A stretch of 64,000 nucleotides of DNA, taken from assembly GCA_035551835.1 (NCBI GenBank), contig DASZMN010000084.1:1-64000 (forward strand), written 5' to 3'. The stretch comes from Bog-473 sp035551835. GTDB lineage: Bacteria; Actinomycetota; Acidimicrobiia; Acidimicrobiales; RAAP-2. Below the pieces are notes generated by a model that was not told where the DNA came from, did no database searches, and worked only from the letters and a program-made list of their open reading frames with translations. Below are positions 7,655-16,860 of the stretch, in pieces (the stretch's first letter is position 1; every line of letters begins with the position of its first letter). A program made the translations under genes and the position numbers.

Positions 7655-8929
7655 TCAGAAGTATTTCGCGCTGGCGCCGATCGCGTCGTAGACGGCCCCG
7701 ATCACCCCGTGACTGCGGGAATCGCCCGTGAACTCCATGGCCATCTTGTTCATGACGTACCCGACGGCCAGCCCGTTTTCCGGATCGGCGAAGCCGTAGG
7801 AGCCCCCGGCCCCACCGTGGCCGAACGAGCCCTCACCCCCGAAGAGGGTCACCGGACTCGACCGCCAGAATCCGAGGCCGATCTTCTGCTCGAGCATGAA
7901 GCCGACCGAAGCGAACACCTGGTCCGCTCCCGAGGTCAACGGGGTGCGGGCGTCTTCCACCTGCGCCGCGCTCAGCAGCGCCTGGCTCGGTCCACCCTCG
8001 ACGGTTCCGATCAGGGCGGCGTACATCCGCGAGAGGGAAGCGGCGTTGGTGATGCCGTTGCCGCCGGGAACCTCGGCGGCGTGCCAGGCCCTCTGGTTCA
8101 TCCAGTCCCGGTCCCGGATGGCTCCGCCGAGATTGAGCGACCGCGCCAACAACGTGGAGGCGTAGCCCGACGGGGCGGCGTCGCCACCGCCGGCGGCGAC
8201 GCCGGAGCCAGCGGCGTCGCCACCGCCTGCGCCACCGCCTGCGCCTGCGCCTGCGCCACCGCCGTCGAAGTTCGCCCCGACGATCGGCGACACCCGAGGC
8301 TCGAACTCCTCTGGGAGGCCAATGAAGAACTCGAGTCCGAGCGGTCCGGCCACCTCCTCGGCGAAAAACGTCCCGAGTGAGCGGCCGCTGATCCGACGGA
8401 CCACCTCGCCCACGAGGTAGCCGTACGAGAGGGCGTGGTAGCCGTGGCCGGTCCCCGGAGCCCAGAACGGAGTCTGCTCGGCCAGTGCGTCGATGGCCGG
8501 CGTCCACGATTGGAGCTCTTCGGGCGTGAGGCGTCGGTCGATGGCCGGGACGCCGGCTTGGTGACACAGCAGGTAGCGAACGGGCACCGACTCCTTGCCC
8601 GCCTGCGCGAACTCGGGCCAGTACGTCGCGACGGGCGCGTCGAGGTCGAGGAGACCGCGCTGCGCCAAGAGGTTGGCGCAGACCGCCGTGGCGCCCTTCG
8701 TGGTGGAGAAGACGAGCTGCAATGCATCGGGCCCGTACGGCTTGGTGCCCGCGTCGTCGAATGAGCCGCCGCACAAGTCGACCACTTTGCGCCCCTGGAC
8801 GTGGACGCAGAAGGCGGATCCCAGCTCGCGTCCCTCTTGGAAGTTCTGAGCGAACGCGTCTCGGACAGGCTCGAAGCCTGGCTCGACGTGTCCGGTGATG
8901 TGGGCCGACGAGGTATCGGGTCCGGTCAT
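7655..8929 (-). CDS. Serine hydrolase of the class C beta-lactamase fold (EstB-like)
   Basis: 424 residues. The catalytic SxxK motif is S75-TTK78 and the second-motif tyrosine is Y164 in GYHALSYG, the arrangement of EstB-type esterases and related carboxyl-ester hydrolases rather than true beta-lactamases. No signal peptide is visible, so it is probably cytoplasmic. An unusual Gly/Ala low-complexity insertion occupies about 223-252, encoded by GC-rich triplet and hexamer repeats. It starts 3 nt after the amidohydrolase stop, so the two are one transcription unit. The substrate is unknown; a lactone or ester in the neighbouring catabolic pathway is possible. Confidence 0.85.
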   Translation of the reverse strand: MTGPDTSSAHITGHVEPGFEPVRDAFAQNFQEGRELGSAFCVHVQGRKVVDLCGGSFDDAGTKPYGPDALQLVFSTTKGATAVCANLLAQRGLLDLDAPVATYWPEFAQAGKESVPVRYLLCHQAGVPAIDRRLTPEELQSWTPAIDALAEQTPFWAPGTGHGYHALSYGYLVGEVVRRISGRSLGTFFAEEVAGPLGLEFFIGLPEEFEPRVSPIVGANFDGGGAGAGAGGGAGGGDAAGSGVAAGGGDAAPSGYASTLLARSLNLGGAIRDRDWMNQRAWHAAEVPGGNGITNAASLSRMYAALIGTVEGGPSQALLSAAQVEDARTPLTSGADQVFASVGFMLEQKIGLGFWRSSPVTLFGGEGSFGHGGAGGSYGFADPENGLAVGYVMNKMAMEFTGDSRSHGVIGAVYDAIGASAKYF

Positions 8930-8932
8930 CGC

Positions 8933-10141
8933 TCAGGCCGCCAAGTCGAGGCCGGCGTTGCCCATCAGGAACACGAAGTTGTCTGAGTAGAACTGGCGCC
9001 GGACGTCGTCGCTCCGGTCCCCGAGCGAGGCCTCGAAGCGTTCCAAGGGCTTGCGACCGCCTTCGACGTGGGGATAGTCGGAAGAGAAGAGGACCAGGTC
9101 GGCTCCGGCCTGGTCGACGATCCAGCCGACGTCCTCGGTCGGGTACGGGGTGAAGCGGACCTGGCGGTGCACGTACTCGGAGGGCGTCAGCGACAGCGCC
9201 TGCAGGCGATCCTCGTGGCGCCGGAAGGCATCGAAGGCCGACTCCATCTGACGGATCCACGAAGGCACCCAGATGGCGCCCTGCTCGATGACGCCGATGT
9301 GGAGGTTCGGGAACGCCTCGAGCACGCCGTCGAAGATCAACGTCGCCAGCGTCTGGGCCGGTGGGACCGGGATGCCCATGTAGTCGACCGATCGAAAGTT
9401 CTCCTCTCCGCCGTGGAAGTCCGGCGGGATGGGCCTCCCGTTGTCGAAGTAGTGCTGGTCGATCAGTGCACCCGTCCCGCCCACGTGAAAGGCGATCGGG
9501 ATGTTTGCCTCCTGAGCCATCGCCCATACGGGGTAGAGGTCCGTGTGGCTCGGCGAGTAACGCGGCGGGCATCCGGACGCGACGAGCAGGGCGGCTGCGC
9601 CCTGCTCGAGGGCGGCGCGGGCCGTCGCGGCCGCCCGCTCCGGGTCGCAGAGTGGCACGTAGAGCGAGGGGAGCAGCCGAGGGTCGACCGAGCAGAACTC
9701 GAGCATGCCCCGGTTGTGCGCCCGTGCGGCCGCGTAGACGAGGTCGACGTCGTCCCCGTGCTCCAGGTCGTGCAGCCGCCCGTTGTGGAACGTGTTGAAG
9801 ACGAGCTGGCTGGAGAAGCCGAGGAGGTCGAGCGCCCGGGGCCGGTCTTCGGCGATGAACGACCCGGTCGCGGCGAAGTTCTTGCGGGCCATGATCTCCG
9901 CTTCTTCGTCGGCCCGGTACTCGGCGGACCCGTGCCGATCCCGGAGTCCTTCGAAGGCGGCCTCGAGGTCACGCTGCTGCTCGGAGGGGTCCCCGGTCTG
10001 GCGCAGCTCGTTCCCGCCGGGATAGCGCAGCACCGGAAGCCGGTCGCGGAAGGCCGCTTCGGCGTGGTCGCGCAACCAGGTCGGCGTCTCCATGATGTGG
10101 GCGTCGGCGTCGTGGACGACCCGGCCCTGGGAGTACGGCAT
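8933..10141 (-). CDS. Amidohydrolase family 2 protein (COG2159-like metal hydrolase/decarboxylase)
   Basis: 402-residue TIM-barrel metalloenzyme. Metal-ligand positions are visible as D11-x-D-x-H15 (DADAH), a His in IPIAFHVGG (about 219) and the terminal Asp in LFSSDYPHVEGG (about 350). Relatives decarboxylate or hydrolyse cyclic and aromatic carbon intermediates. The ATG at 10141 has a strong GGGAGGG ribosome-binding site 5 nt upstream. Divergent from the acyl-CoA dehydrogenase operon across a 19-bp palindrome, which suggests shared control and a role in the same catabolism. Confidence 0.85.
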   Translation of the reverse strand: MPYSQGRVVHDADAHIMETPTWLRDHAEAAFRDRLPVLRYPGGNELRQTGDPSEQQRDLEAAFEGLRDRHGSAEYRADEEAEIMARKNFAATGSFIAEDRPRALDLLGFSSQLVFNTFHNGRLHDLEHGDDVDLVYAAARAHNRGMLEFCSVDPRLLPSLYVPLCDPERAAATARAALEQGAAALLVASGCPPRYSPSHTDLYPVWAMAQEANIPIAFHVGGTGALIDQHYFDNGRPIPPDFHGGEENFRSVDYMGIPVPPAQTLATLIFDGVLEAFPNLHIGVIEQGAIWVPSWIRQMESAFDAFRRHEDRLQALSLTPSEYVHRQVRFTPYPTEDVGWIVDQAGADLVLFSSDYPHVEGGRKPLERFEASLGDRSDDVRRQFYSDNFVFLMGNAGLDLAA

Positions 10142-10230
10142 CGTGACCCTCCCTCTCAGATCTCGGCCCCCGGCGTGATGAGTATCCCAGGACCAGGGGG
10201 CCGAGTTCCGATCCGGGGGACCACGGTCAA

Positions 10231-10249
10231 ATCTGACGACCCGTCAGAT
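10231..10249. promoter_or_regulatory. 19-bp palindromic operator in a divergent promoter region
   Basis: ATCTGACGACCCGTCAGAT has perfect 8-bp inverted arms around ACC. It lies between the amidohydrolase (starting 10141, minus) and the acyl-CoA dehydrogenase (starting 10282, plus). The size and dyad are typical of a TetR-family site. It differs from the KstR2 consensus I recall for HIP-pathway genes (inverted CAAG/CTTG), so another repressor is likely; none is encoded adjacent. Confidence 0.65.
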
Positions 10250-10267
10250 ACGGAGTGCCGGCTTCGC

Positions 10268-10273
10268 TACGCT
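10268..10273 (+). promoter_or_regulatory. -10 element of a leaderless acyl-CoA dehydrogenase promoter
   Basis: TACGCT, 8 nt before the ATG at 10282 and about 18 nt downstream of the palindromic operator. Repressor bound at 10231-10249 would cover the -35 region. Confidence 0.45.
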
Positions 10274-10281
10274 CCCGGGCG

Positions 10282-11487
10282 ATGGATCTGCGCGACGCCC
10301 CGGAGGACGTGGCATTCCGCGCCGAGGTGCGGCGATTCCTGGAGGAGAACCTCGTCGGAGAGTTCGCCGAGCTGGGTGGGCGCGGCGGCTCGGGCGACGA
10401 GACATTCGGGTTCGAGACCCGCCGGCGCTGGGAGAAGGTCCTGGCCAAGGGAGGGTGGACGTGTCCGGGGTGGCCGGTCGAGCACGGGGGCCGGGGCGCC
10501 AGCGTCACCCAGCAGGTCATCTTCAACGAGGAGTACGCCCGCGCCGCCGCCCCAGGGCGAGTGTCGATCATGGGCGAGGGCCTGCTCGGCCCGACGCTCA
10601 TCCACTACGGGACGCCCGCACAGAAGGCCCGGTTCCTGCCACCGATTCAGCAGGGAGATGAGCTGTGGTGCCAGGGCTATTCCGAGCCTGACGCAGGCAG
10701 TGACCTCGCCAACGTCAAGACCCGCGCCCTGCGCGACGGGGACCAGTGGGTGGTCAGCGGCCAGAAGGTGTGGACGTCACTGGCTCATCAAGCCGACTGG
10801 TGCTTCGTGGTCTGCCGCACCGACCCGGACTCGTCGCGCCACAAGGGCCTCTCGTATCTCCTGGTGCCGATGGATCAGCCCGGAGTCGAGGTGCGGCCGA
10901 TCACCCAGCTGACCCGAACGAGCGAGTTCAACGAGGTCTTCTTCGACGGCGCCCGCACCGACGCCGCCAATGTCGTTGGCGAGGTCGGCGACGGATGGCG
11001 CGTGGCCCTGGCCACGCTCGCCTTCGAGCGCGGCGTCGCCCTGCTCGGTCATCAACTCACCTTCCGGCGCGAACTCGACCGGATCGTCGACCTCGCAGAA
11101 GAGAACGGTCGGGCGGCCGACCCCGTTGTGCGGCAACGTCTGGCGCAAGCCCACATCGAACTGACCATCATGCGGTACAACACTCTGCGATCGCTCTCGG
11201 GCATCGACGGGCCCGTGGCACCGCCCGAGGCGTCGATTGCCAAGCTGTTCTGGGGATCGTGGCATCGTCGCTTGGGTGAGCTCGCCATGGACCTCATCGG
11301 CGTGCGCTCGACGGTCCGGGGCGGGGAGGAGCTGCCCGAGAACATGGGCTACGGGCTCGATGAGCTGCAGCGCTCCTTTCTCTTCGCTCGGTCTGAGACG
11401 ATCTACGGGGGCTCGAACGAAATCCAACGCAACATCATCGGCGAGCGTGTCCTGGGACTCCCGTCGGAACCGAAAGGGGTCAGGTGA
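10282..11487 (+). CDS. Acyl-CoA dehydrogenase, FadE30-like
   Basis: FAD-dependent acyl-CoA dehydrogenase of 401 residues. Recognisable blocks are LWCQGYSEPDAGSDLA (flavin/substrate loop), the middle beta domain (KVWTSLAHQADWCFV) and the C-terminal helical domain ending in ETIYGGSNEIQRNIIGERVLGLP. By recalled similarity it resembles mycobacterial FadE30, which acts in degradation of the steroid C/D-ring remnant HIP; the downstream IpdF-like and FadD3-like genes strengthen this. ATG at 10282 is preferred to the in-frame ATG at 10255 because a -10 hexamer lies 8 nt before it. Overlaps the next gene by 4 nt. Confidence 0.82.
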   Translation: MDLRDAPEDVAFRAEVRRFLEENLVGEFAELGGRGGSGDETFGFETRRRWEKVLAKGGWTCPGWPVEHGGRGASVTQQVIFNEEYARAAAPGRVSIMGEGLLGPTLIHYGTPAQKARFLPPIQQGDELWCQGYSEPDAGSDLANVKTRALRDGDQWVVSGQKVWTSLAHQADWCFVVCRTDPDSSRHKGLSYLLVPMDQPGVEVRPITQLTRTSEFNEVFFDGARTDAANVVGEVGDGWRVALATLAFERGVALLGHQLTFRRELDRIVDLAEENGRAADPVVRQRLAQAHIELTIMRYNTLRSLSGIDGPVAPPEASIAKLFWGSWHRRLGELAMDLIGVRSTVRGGEELPENMGYGLDELQRSFLFARSETIYGGSNEIQRNIIGERVLGLPSEPKGVR

Positions 11488-12302
11488 CGAGCACGAGCCT
11501 GGGCGCGGCCTTCGACCCGCCGCCACCGCCGTCCGCTCCGGGGGGCCATGGCCTCTTGGAGGGAAAGGTCGTCGTCGTCACCGCCGCCGCCGGCACGGGG
11601 ATCGGGTCGGCCGCGGCCCGTCGCTGCCTCGAGGAGGGCGCGCACGTCGTGGTGTCGGACGCGCACGCACGTCGTCTCGCCGAGACGGCCGAACAGCTGA
11701 CCGAGGAGGTCGGCGGGGCGACGCGGGTCCACGCGTTGGCGTGCGACGTCCGCGATGAGGCTCAGGTCGGCGCGCTCTATGACGGGACGATCGAACGTTT
11801 CGGTCGGATCGACGTCGCGGTGCACAACGCCGGCCTCGGGGGGACGGTCCCGCTCACAGAGATGACCGACGAGCAGTGGTCGACCGTGTTGGACATCACG
11901 CTGACCGGCACGTTTCGCTGCACCCGTGCCGCGTTGCGTCACATGCTTCCTTCCCGACGTGGCGTGATCGTCAACAACGCCTCCGTGCTGGGGTGGCGGG
12001 CCCAGCCCGGCCAGGCCCACTACGCCGCGGCGAAGGCGGGCGTCATGGCCCTCACGCGGTGCGCGGCCGCCGAGGCAGCGCCGGCCGGCGTCAGGGTGAA
12101 CGCCGTGTCGCCGAGTCTGGCCGAGCATCCGTTCCTGAACAGGTCCATCCCCGAGGAGGATCTCGCCGTGCTGCGACGCCGTGAGTTGTTCGGTCGCGGC
12201 GCCGAGACCTGGGAGGTGGCCAACGTCATCGTGTTCCTCGCCAGCGACTACTCCTCGTACCTCTCCGGGGAGGTCATCTCCGTGAGCAGCCAGCACCCGT
12301 GA
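11484..12302 (+). CDS. Short-chain dehydrogenase/reductase, IpdF-like
   Basis: NAD(P)-dependent Rossmann-fold oxidoreductase of 272 residues. The glycine-rich loop is VTAAAGTGIG (about 33-42), the NAG motif is HNAGLGG, and catalytic residues are visible as the Ser in NNASVLGW and the YxxxK in HYAAAKAG. The atypical loop and the ending SSYLSGEVISVSSQ match my recollection of IpdF from the mycobacterial HIP pathway. A proline-rich N-terminal extension precedes the fold. GTG at 11484 overlaps the upstream stop as GTGA, and the 3' end overlaps the ligase gene in the same way. Confidence 0.82.
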   Translation: MTSTSLGAAFDPPPPPSAPGGHGLLEGKVVVVTAAAGTGIGSAAARRCLEEGAHVVVSDAHARRLAETAEQLTEEVGGATRVHALACDVRDEAQVGALYDGTIERFGRIDVAVHNAGLGGTVPLTEMTDEQWSTVLDITLTGTFRCTRAALRHMLPSRRGVIVNNASVLGWRAQPGQAHYAAAKAGVMALTRCAAAEAAPAGVRVNAVSPSLAEHPFLNRSIPEEDLAVLRRRELFGRGAETWEVANVIVFLASDYSSYLSGEVISVSSQHP

Positions 12303-13981
12303 GCACCGGTATCGGTGGCGCGCCGGCCGACCAGGAGGATCCCAGGGCGGACCTGATCTGGGGCACGGTGCCGTCCCTGGTGGAGGACGCCGCGGTGCGC
12401 CACGCCACCACGGAGGCCTTGGTGGACGGCGACGTCCGGCTCACCTTCGCCCAACTGGCACCCGAGGTGGACCGCTACGCCCGTGGGTTCGTGGCGGCGG
12501 GCTTGCAGCCGGGGGGCCGCGTCGGGTTCTGGGCCCCGAACTGCGCCGAGTGGATGCTCGCCGCGTTGGGCGTGCTCCGGGCCGGGGGCGTCGTGGTTCC
12601 GCTCAACACCAGGTTCAAGGGCGGGGAGGCGGCCTACATCCTGCGCAACGCCGGCGCGACCCTGCTGGCGACGGTCCGAGGGTTTCTTGGTTTCGACTAT
12701 CCGGCCATGTTGGCCAGCGAGGAACTTGCCTCGTTGGCGAAGGTCCTGTTGCTTCGTGACGAAGTTGTCGGCGGGGGGACCCCCGCCCCGATCGTCGGGC
12801 TCGATGAGTTCCTCGCCGGCGGCCGGACCGTCGACACGAGTGCCCGGGCCACGGCCGTTCGCCCCGACGACCTGTCGGACCTCATCTTCACGTCGGGGAC
12901 CACCGGGCATCCCAAGGGCGCCGTGAGCACCCACGCGCAATCGCTGCGAACGTTCGGCACATGGTCGTCGATCGTCGGTCTGGGCGCTGGCGATCGCTAC
13001 CTGATCGTCAACCCCTTCTTCCATACCTTCGGGTACAAGGCCGGGATCCTGGCCTGTCTGATGGCGGGGGCCACGGTGGTGCCTGAGCCGGTGTTCGATG
13101 CGGCCGCCGTCATGCGTCGCATCGAAGCGGAGCGCATCACTGTCCTCCCTGGGCCCCCCACGCTGTACCAGACGCTGTTGACCGACCCCGAGAGGGAGAA
13201 GCACGACCTGTCCTCCTTGCGCCTCGGCGTGACGGGCGCCGCCGTCGTGCCCGTCGAGCTCGTTCACGCCATGAGCGACGAGCTGGGCTTTGCGACCGTG
13301 TTGACCGCGTATGGGCTCACGGAGTCCTGCGGGACGGTGTCGATGTGCCGACGCAGCGATCCGCCCGGGATCGTCGCCGGGACGTCGGGGCGGGCCATTC
13401 CCGGACTCGAGGTGCGTGCCGTCGCCGACGGCGGCGCAACGGTGCCCGGCGAGCCGGGCGAGATCGTCGTGCGCGGGTACACGGTGATGTCCGGCTACTG
13501 GGGCAACGAGGAGGCGACGGCGGAGGCGATCGATGGCGACGGCTGGCTCCATACCGGCGACATTGGCGTCCTGGACGTCGATGGAAACGTCACGATCACC
13601 GACCGGGTCAAGGACATGTACGTGGTGGGCGGGTTCAACGCCTACCCGGCGGAGATCGAGGCGATCCTGCGGCAGCATGACGCGGTGGCCCAGGCCGCCG
13701 TCGTCGGGGTGCCCGACGAGCGGATGGGGGAGGTGGGCTGCGCCTACATCGTCCCGGCCGCCGGGAACGGGTCCGGCGGCACCGAGGCGGCCGCCGACGA
13801 ATTGGGGCGAGCCATCCTCAGTTGGTCCCGTGGCGTGATGGCGAACTACAAAGTGCCCCGTAGCGTGGTCCTGGTCGACGCCCTCCCGGTCAACGCCAGC
13901 GGAAAAGTGCTGAAACGAGAGCTGCGAGATCGCCACGCGTCCGGAACGGACCGGGTGGTGACCATTGAGAGGAGCGAGTAA
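12299..13981 (+). CDS. Acyl-CoA synthetase, FadD3-like
   Basis: ANL-superfamily adenylate-forming ligase of 560 residues that activates a carboxylic acid to its CoA thioester. The AMP/ATP loop is TSGTTGHPKG (198-207); later motifs are LTAYGLTESCG, DGWLHTGDIG and DRVKDMYVVGGFNAYPAE, with the catalytic lysine near the C-terminus in NASGKVLK. Overall it resembles FadD3, which activates HIP in mycobacterial steroid degradation, in line with the FadE30-like and IpdF-like genes before it. GTG start, GTGA overlap with the SDR; the next gene begins immediately after its stop. Confidence 0.82.
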   Translation: MSTGIGGAPADQEDPRADLIWGTVPSLVEDAAVRHATTEALVDGDVRLTFAQLAPEVDRYARGFVAAGLQPGGRVGFWAPNCAEWMLAALGVLRAGGVVVPLNTRFKGGEAAYILRNAGATLLATVRGFLGFDYPAMLASEELASLAKVLLLRDEVVGGGTPAPIVGLDEFLAGGRTVDTSARATAVRPDDLSDLIFTSGTTGHPKGAVSTHAQSLRTFGTWSSIVGLGAGDRYLIVNPFFHTFGYKAGILACLMAGATVVPEPVFDAAAVMRRIEAERITVLPGPPTLYQTLLTDPEREKHDLSSLRLGVTGAAVVPVELVHAMSDELGFATVLTAYGLTESCGTVSMCRRSDPPGIVAGTSGRAIPGLEVRAVADGGATVPGEPGEIVVRGYTVMSGYWGNEEATAEAIDGDGWLHTGDIGVLDVDGNVTITDRVKDMYVVGGFNAYPAEIEAILRQHDAVAQAAVVGVPDERMGEVGCAYIVPAAGNGSGGTEAAADELGRAILSWSRGVMANYKVPRSVVLVDALPVNASGKVLKRELRDRHASGTDRVVTIERSE

Positions 13982-15091
13982 GTGCGAGGCATCGTCTACA
14001 CCGGAGAAGGGGTTGAGGTCACCGACGCCCTGGAGGTGCGCGGGCCGGGCCCGAACGAGGTGCAGGTGCGGATGCAGGCGGCGGGCGTCTGCCATTCGGA
14101 CCTCTCCGTCATCGACGGGACCATCCCGTTTCCCGCGCCGGCCGTGCTCGGCCACGAGGGTGCCGGCATCGTCGAGGCGGTCGGCGACGCCGTGCGGTCG
14201 GTCAAGCCGGGCGACCACGTGGTGATCGCGACGCTCGCCAGTTGTGGTGCCTGCCGAGCGTGCGGCACCGGGCACCCGACATGGTGCAAGAGCTCGCTCG
14301 GGAACATCTCGACGCCGTTCACCTACAAGGGTGAACCCGCGTCGAACTTCGCTGCGGCGTCGGTCTTCTCCGAGGTGACCATCGTGAGCGAAGTCCAGGC
14401 CGTGCGCATCCCCAAGGACGTCCCGCTCTCGTCGGCGTGCCTGATCGGCTGTGGCGTGCTGACGGGCGTCGGGGCGGTGTTGAACCGGGCGAAGGCGCGT
14501 CCGGGCGACACCGCCGCGGTGTTCGGGGTGGGGGGGGTCGGGCTGAACGTCATCCAGGGCCTGCGCATCGCCGGGGCGACCCGGATCGTGGCGGTCGACA
14601 CGGTGGCCGCCAAGGAGGATCTCGGCCGCCAGTTCGGAGCCACCCACTTCGTCGATGCGAGCACCGGGGACGCGGCGGCCGCTGTGCGTGAGCTGGTGCC
14701 GGCCAACCGCGAGTCCGCCGCCGGCGCGCTCTTCCCGCTGGGCGGCGTCACGTGGGCCTTCGACTGCGTGGGGCATCCGGCCGTCCTCCGCAGCGCCCTC
14801 GACTGCCTGGACTGGAGTGGGAACGCCGTGGCCATCGGCATTCCGCCCCGGGGAACCGAGGTGGCGGTGGACGTCAACGCCCTGGCCTACGTCGACCGCG
14901 GGTTGCTCGGCTGTCGCTACGGCTCCGCTCGACCGCACCACGACATCCCCCTGATGGTGGACCTCTACAAGTCGGGGCAGCTGATGTTGGACGAGCTGGT
15001 CTCGCTGACCCGTCCGCTCGACCGCTTCGGCGAAGTGGTCGACGAGATGCACGCCGGCCGCGTGGCGCGTGGCGTCCTCACGTTCGACTAG
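13982..15091 (+). CDS. Zinc-dependent alcohol dehydrogenase (MDR, class III-like)
   Basis: 369-residue medium-chain dehydrogenase. Catalytic zinc ligands are C37 (GVCHSD) and H58-E59 (GHEGAG); structural zinc cysteines are C88, C91, C94 and C102 (CGACRACGTGHPTWC). The NAD-binding Rossmann loop is FGVGGVGLNV. GTG at 13982 directly follows the stop of the ligase gene, making it the fourth gene of the operon. It may oxidise a side-chain or ring alcohol in the same pathway; class III formaldehyde dehydrogenase activity is an alternative. Confidence 0.88.
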   Translation: MRGIVYTGEGVEVTDALEVRGPGPNEVQVRMQAAGVCHSDLSVIDGTIPFPAPAVLGHEGAGIVEAVGDAVRSVKPGDHVVIATLASCGACRACGTGHPTWCKSSLGNISTPFTYKGEPASNFAAASVFSEVTIVSEVQAVRIPKDVPLSSACLIGCGVLTGVGAVLNRAKARPGDTAAVFGVGGVGLNVIQGLRIAGATRIVAVDTVAAKEDLGRQFGATHFVDASTGDAAAAVRELVPANRESAAGALFPLGGVTWAFDCVGHPAVLRSALDCLDWSGNAVAIGIPPRGTEVAVDVNALAYVDRGLLGCRYGSARPHHDIPLMVDLYKSGQLMLDELVSLTRPLDRFGEVVDEMHAGRVARGVLTFD

Positions 15092-15100
15092 ACAGACCCC

Positions 15101-15160
15101 ATGCAATCGGCCGACAAGGCGCAGCGGCAGGTACACGTCCAGGCGCAAGCACGACGGTGA
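15101..15160 (+). CDS. Putative 19-residue leader peptide coupled to the nucleotidyltransferase gene
   Basis: ATG at 15101 opens MQSADKAQRQVHVQAQARR (5 Gln, 3 Arg) and stops with TGA at 15158-15160, which overlaps the GTG start of the next gene as GTGA. A TAGACA hexamer lies 6 nt before the ATG (position 6 is A, not the usual T) and coincides with the stop codon of the dehydrogenase. The same architecture occurs at 45789-45851. Translation of this peptide would deliver ribosomes to the downstream start, which has no Shine-Dalgarno. Inferred, not proven. Confidence 0.4.
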   Translation: MQSADKAQRQVHVQAQARR

Positions 15161-15900
15161 AGGGAGTCATTCTCGCCGGCGGGACCGGCTCGCGCCTGTA
15201 CCCGTTGACGCGCATCACCAACAAACACCTGCTGCCGATCTACGACCGCCCCATGATTGCGTGGGCGATCGAAGCCGTGGTGCAGAGCGGCATCGACGAG
15301 ATCATGCTGGTCACCGGCGGCACCCACGCCGGCGAATTCCTGCGACTGCTCGGGAACGGCCACGAGTACGGCATCAACCAGCTCTCCTACGGCTACCAGG
15401 AGAAGGCGGGCGGGATCGCCGAGGCGCTCGGCCTGGCTGCCCACTTCGCCGGGGGCGGCCCGGTATTGGTCATGCTCGCCGACAACATCGTCGAACGGTC
15501 GATCAAGCCGATGGTCGACGCGTTCTGCGCCGAGCCCGTGGGTGCGCGCATCCTGCTCTCGCCGGTCAGCGAGCCTGAGCACCTCCGTCACCTCGGCGTC
15601 CCGGTCTTCGGCGAGGACGGCCGGGTGGCGCATATCGAGGAAAAGCCCGAGAATCCGGCCTCGGAATACTGCGTCACAGGGATCTACTGCTACGACGGCG
15701 GCGTCTTCGACATCGTCGGCGACTTGGAACCGTCGGGTCGCGGGGAGCTGGAAATCACCGACGTCAACAATCACTACGTCGGCCAGGCGCAGATGGCTCA
15801 CGACGTCCAAGAGGGCTTTTGGGGTGACGCCGGCGAGTCGATCGACGCGTACTACGCCGTCAACGACTTCGTGCGGGAGCACGGCGCCAACCTGGCGTAG
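15157..15900 (+). CDS. Sugar-phosphate nucleotidyltransferase, RmlA-like
   Basis: Transfers a nucleotide to a sugar-1-phosphate, most likely dTTP to glucose-1-phosphate. The 247-residue product starts with the signature GVILAGGTGSRLYPLT, followed by NKHLLPIYDRPM, the LADNIVE metal-site region and IEEKPENPASEYCVTGIYCYD. It is shorter than E. coli-type RmlA (about 290 residues), lacking C-terminal helices used in the tetramer, like some actinobacterial and archaeal forms. GTG at 15157 overlaps a short leader ORF. No other dTDP-sugar genes are adjacent. Confidence 0.85.
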   Translation: MKGVILAGGTGSRLYPLTRITNKHLLPIYDRPMIAWAIEAVVQSGIDEIMLVTGGTHAGEFLRLLGNGHEYGINQLSYGYQEKAGGIAEALGLAAHFAGGGPVLVMLADNIVERSIKPMVDAFCAEPVGARILLSPVSEPEHLRHLGVPVFGEDGRVAHIEEKPENPASEYCVTGIYCYDGGVFDIVGDLEPSGRGELEITDVNNHYVGQAQMAHDVQEGFWGDAGESIDAYYAVNDFVREHGANLA

Positions 15901-15949
15901 CGCAACCCGAGCTGATGGCGTGGTCCCGGGCGGGGCTCGCCGTCGGGCC

Positions 15950-15955
15950 TAGCCT
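15950..15955 (+). promoter_or_regulatory. -10 element of a leaderless ABC transporter promoter
   Basis: TAGCCT, 8 nt before the GTG at 15964. Confidence 0.4.
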
Positions 15956-15963
15956 GCTTTGAC

Positions 15964-16856
<893 letters not shown>

Positions 16857-16860
<4 letters not shown>

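Noticed and set aside
7631..7660. tRNA-like GGTTCAA sequence
   Set aside because: No acceptor or anticodon stems can be folded around it; the region is the msrB leader. No tRNA was found in the window.
7655..8929. True class C beta-lactamase (antibiotic resistance)
   Set aside because: No signal peptide and the second motif is Tyr-His-Ala rather than Tyr-x-Asn; fits an EstB-like esterase.
10231..10249. KstR2 operator upstream of the FadE30-like gene
   Set aside because: The palindrome is TCTGACG/CGTCAGA, not the inverted CAAG/CTTG motif recalled for KstR2; reported as a different operator.
12248..15148. Very long minus-strand open frame (966 codons) opposite the HIP-like operon
   Set aside because: It is the antisense shadow of well-supported genes (SDR, ligase, dehydrogenase); composition is Arg/His/Val-rich with no domain, as expected from complementary GC-rich codons.
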